Translations under genes and position numbers: made by a program
Shown: positions 5,494-5,788 of the stretch, piece after piece
How positions within the stretch are numbered: the stretch's first letter is position 1
Layout of the letters: every line of letters starts with the position of its first letter
From: Actinomycetota bacterium
GTDB lineage: Bacteria; Actinomycetota; Actinomycetes; Actinomycetales; Cellulomonadaceae
Length of the DNA stretch: 5,788 nt
NCBI GenBank assembly: GCA_018898235.1
Contig: JAHIJU010000411.1
Location: 1 to 5,788 of the forward strand
Reading direction: 5' to 3'
Notes under the pieces: model-generated
The model's input: the letters and a program-made list of their open reading frames with translations, nothing else
Told to the model about the DNA's origin: nothing
Databases searched by the model: none

Positions 5494-5788
5494 GTGCGCC
5501 TCTACCTGCCTGCGACCCTCGACGAGGTCGCCCGTGCCGACGACGTCCTGACTGCCCGGGCGGCCCATGCCGTGACCCCGGCGCTCCGGGCCGCGCTGCC
5601 CGACGAGGATGACGAGGGGTTGGAGTTCGTCGCCCAGCTCGCAGCCGCCGACGACTCGCTCGCGCTGCTCGCCGACCAGCCGGATGCGCCCCGTCTGCGG
5701 CTCGTCGTCGCAGTCGACGTGGCCGCCTCGCTCACCGCACCGACGAGTGCCGTGCTCGGTCCGCCGACCCTGGTGCAGCTGATCGGGC
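5494..5788 (+). CDS. DUF6912-like protein, N-terminal 98 aa (3' end outside window)
   Basis: The start MRLYLPATLDEVARADDVLT and the later RLRLVVAVDV strand resemble the small actinobacterial DUF6912 family, whose function is unknown to me. Between them lie AHAVTPALRAALPDEDDEGL and an acidic helical segment (FVAQLAAADDSLALLADQP). The family normally shows an N-terminal beta strand, an acidic helical centre and an R-R/L-V-V-x-A-D/V-D-V strand, all visible here. I chose GTG at 5494 because family members begin M-R-V/L-Y; GTG at 5488 is in frame and would add only Met-Pro. The gene is 16 bp after the CpaE-like stop on the same strand, probably in the same operon. CACACT at 5482-5487 could be a -10 for additional leaderless transcription. 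No membrane segment is seen. The frame is open to the right edge. Confidence 0.75.
   Translation, partial: MRLYLPATLDEVARADDVLTARAAHAVTPALRAALPDEDDEGLEFVAQLAAADDSLALLADQPDAPRLRLVVAVDVAASLTAPTSAVLGPPTLVQLIG

Overview
The window reads as a chromosomal segment of a very GC-rich actinobacterium. The pervasive G/C third positions, GTG starts, probable leaderless genes and the gene set around secA suggest a Cellulomonas-like member of the Micrococcales. That placement is inferred from gene order and protein style, not from a database search. Nearly all the DNA is coding. No RNA gene, insertion sequence, CRISPR array, phage gene or defence gene is visible.

Layout: (1) 1-1165, + strand: the 3' part of secA, the preprotein translocase motor ATPase, cut by the left edge. 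(2) 1181-2559, - strand, convergent with secA: a two-gene unit. It is a membrane protein with a C-terminal LysM domain, followed with an ATGA stop/start overlap by a small Rv3235-like protein of unknown function. A small inverted repeat covers both convergent stop codons. (3) 2560-2706: a divergent intergenic region. It holds three 10-bp-spaced TTTGAYG repeats just ahead of the LysM gene and a TAGGGT -10 element that suggests leaderless expression of the next gene. (4) 2707-3234, +: a 175-aa protein of unknown function that may contain a duplicated small beta-barrel unit. (5) 3256-3477, -: a 73-aa MerR/excisionase-type (BldC-like) helix-turn-helix protein. (6) 3593 to the right edge, +: a tight run of an SAF-domain membrane protein (CpaB-like), a MinD/CpaE/TadZ-like P-loop protein with an altered Walker A, and the start of a DUF6912-like gene cut by the right edge.

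How they may work together: SecA exports proteins across the membrane. The LysM protein is probably anchored in the envelope and binds peptidoglycan. The SAF and CpaE-like pair resembles two parts of Flp/Tad pilus machinery (CpaB and CpaE/TadZ), but no secretion ATPase, platform protein or pilin gene lies in the window. The pair may therefore be an orphan module or the beginning of a larger locus beyond the edge. The small HTH protein is transcribed divergently from that module and is the natural candidate for its regulator. Control of the repeat array at 2574-2600 by the same protein is a testable guess. The points most worth following are the repeat array, the Walker A with Arg in place of Lys, and the internal duplication in the 175-aa protein. 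None of them establishes a new system.
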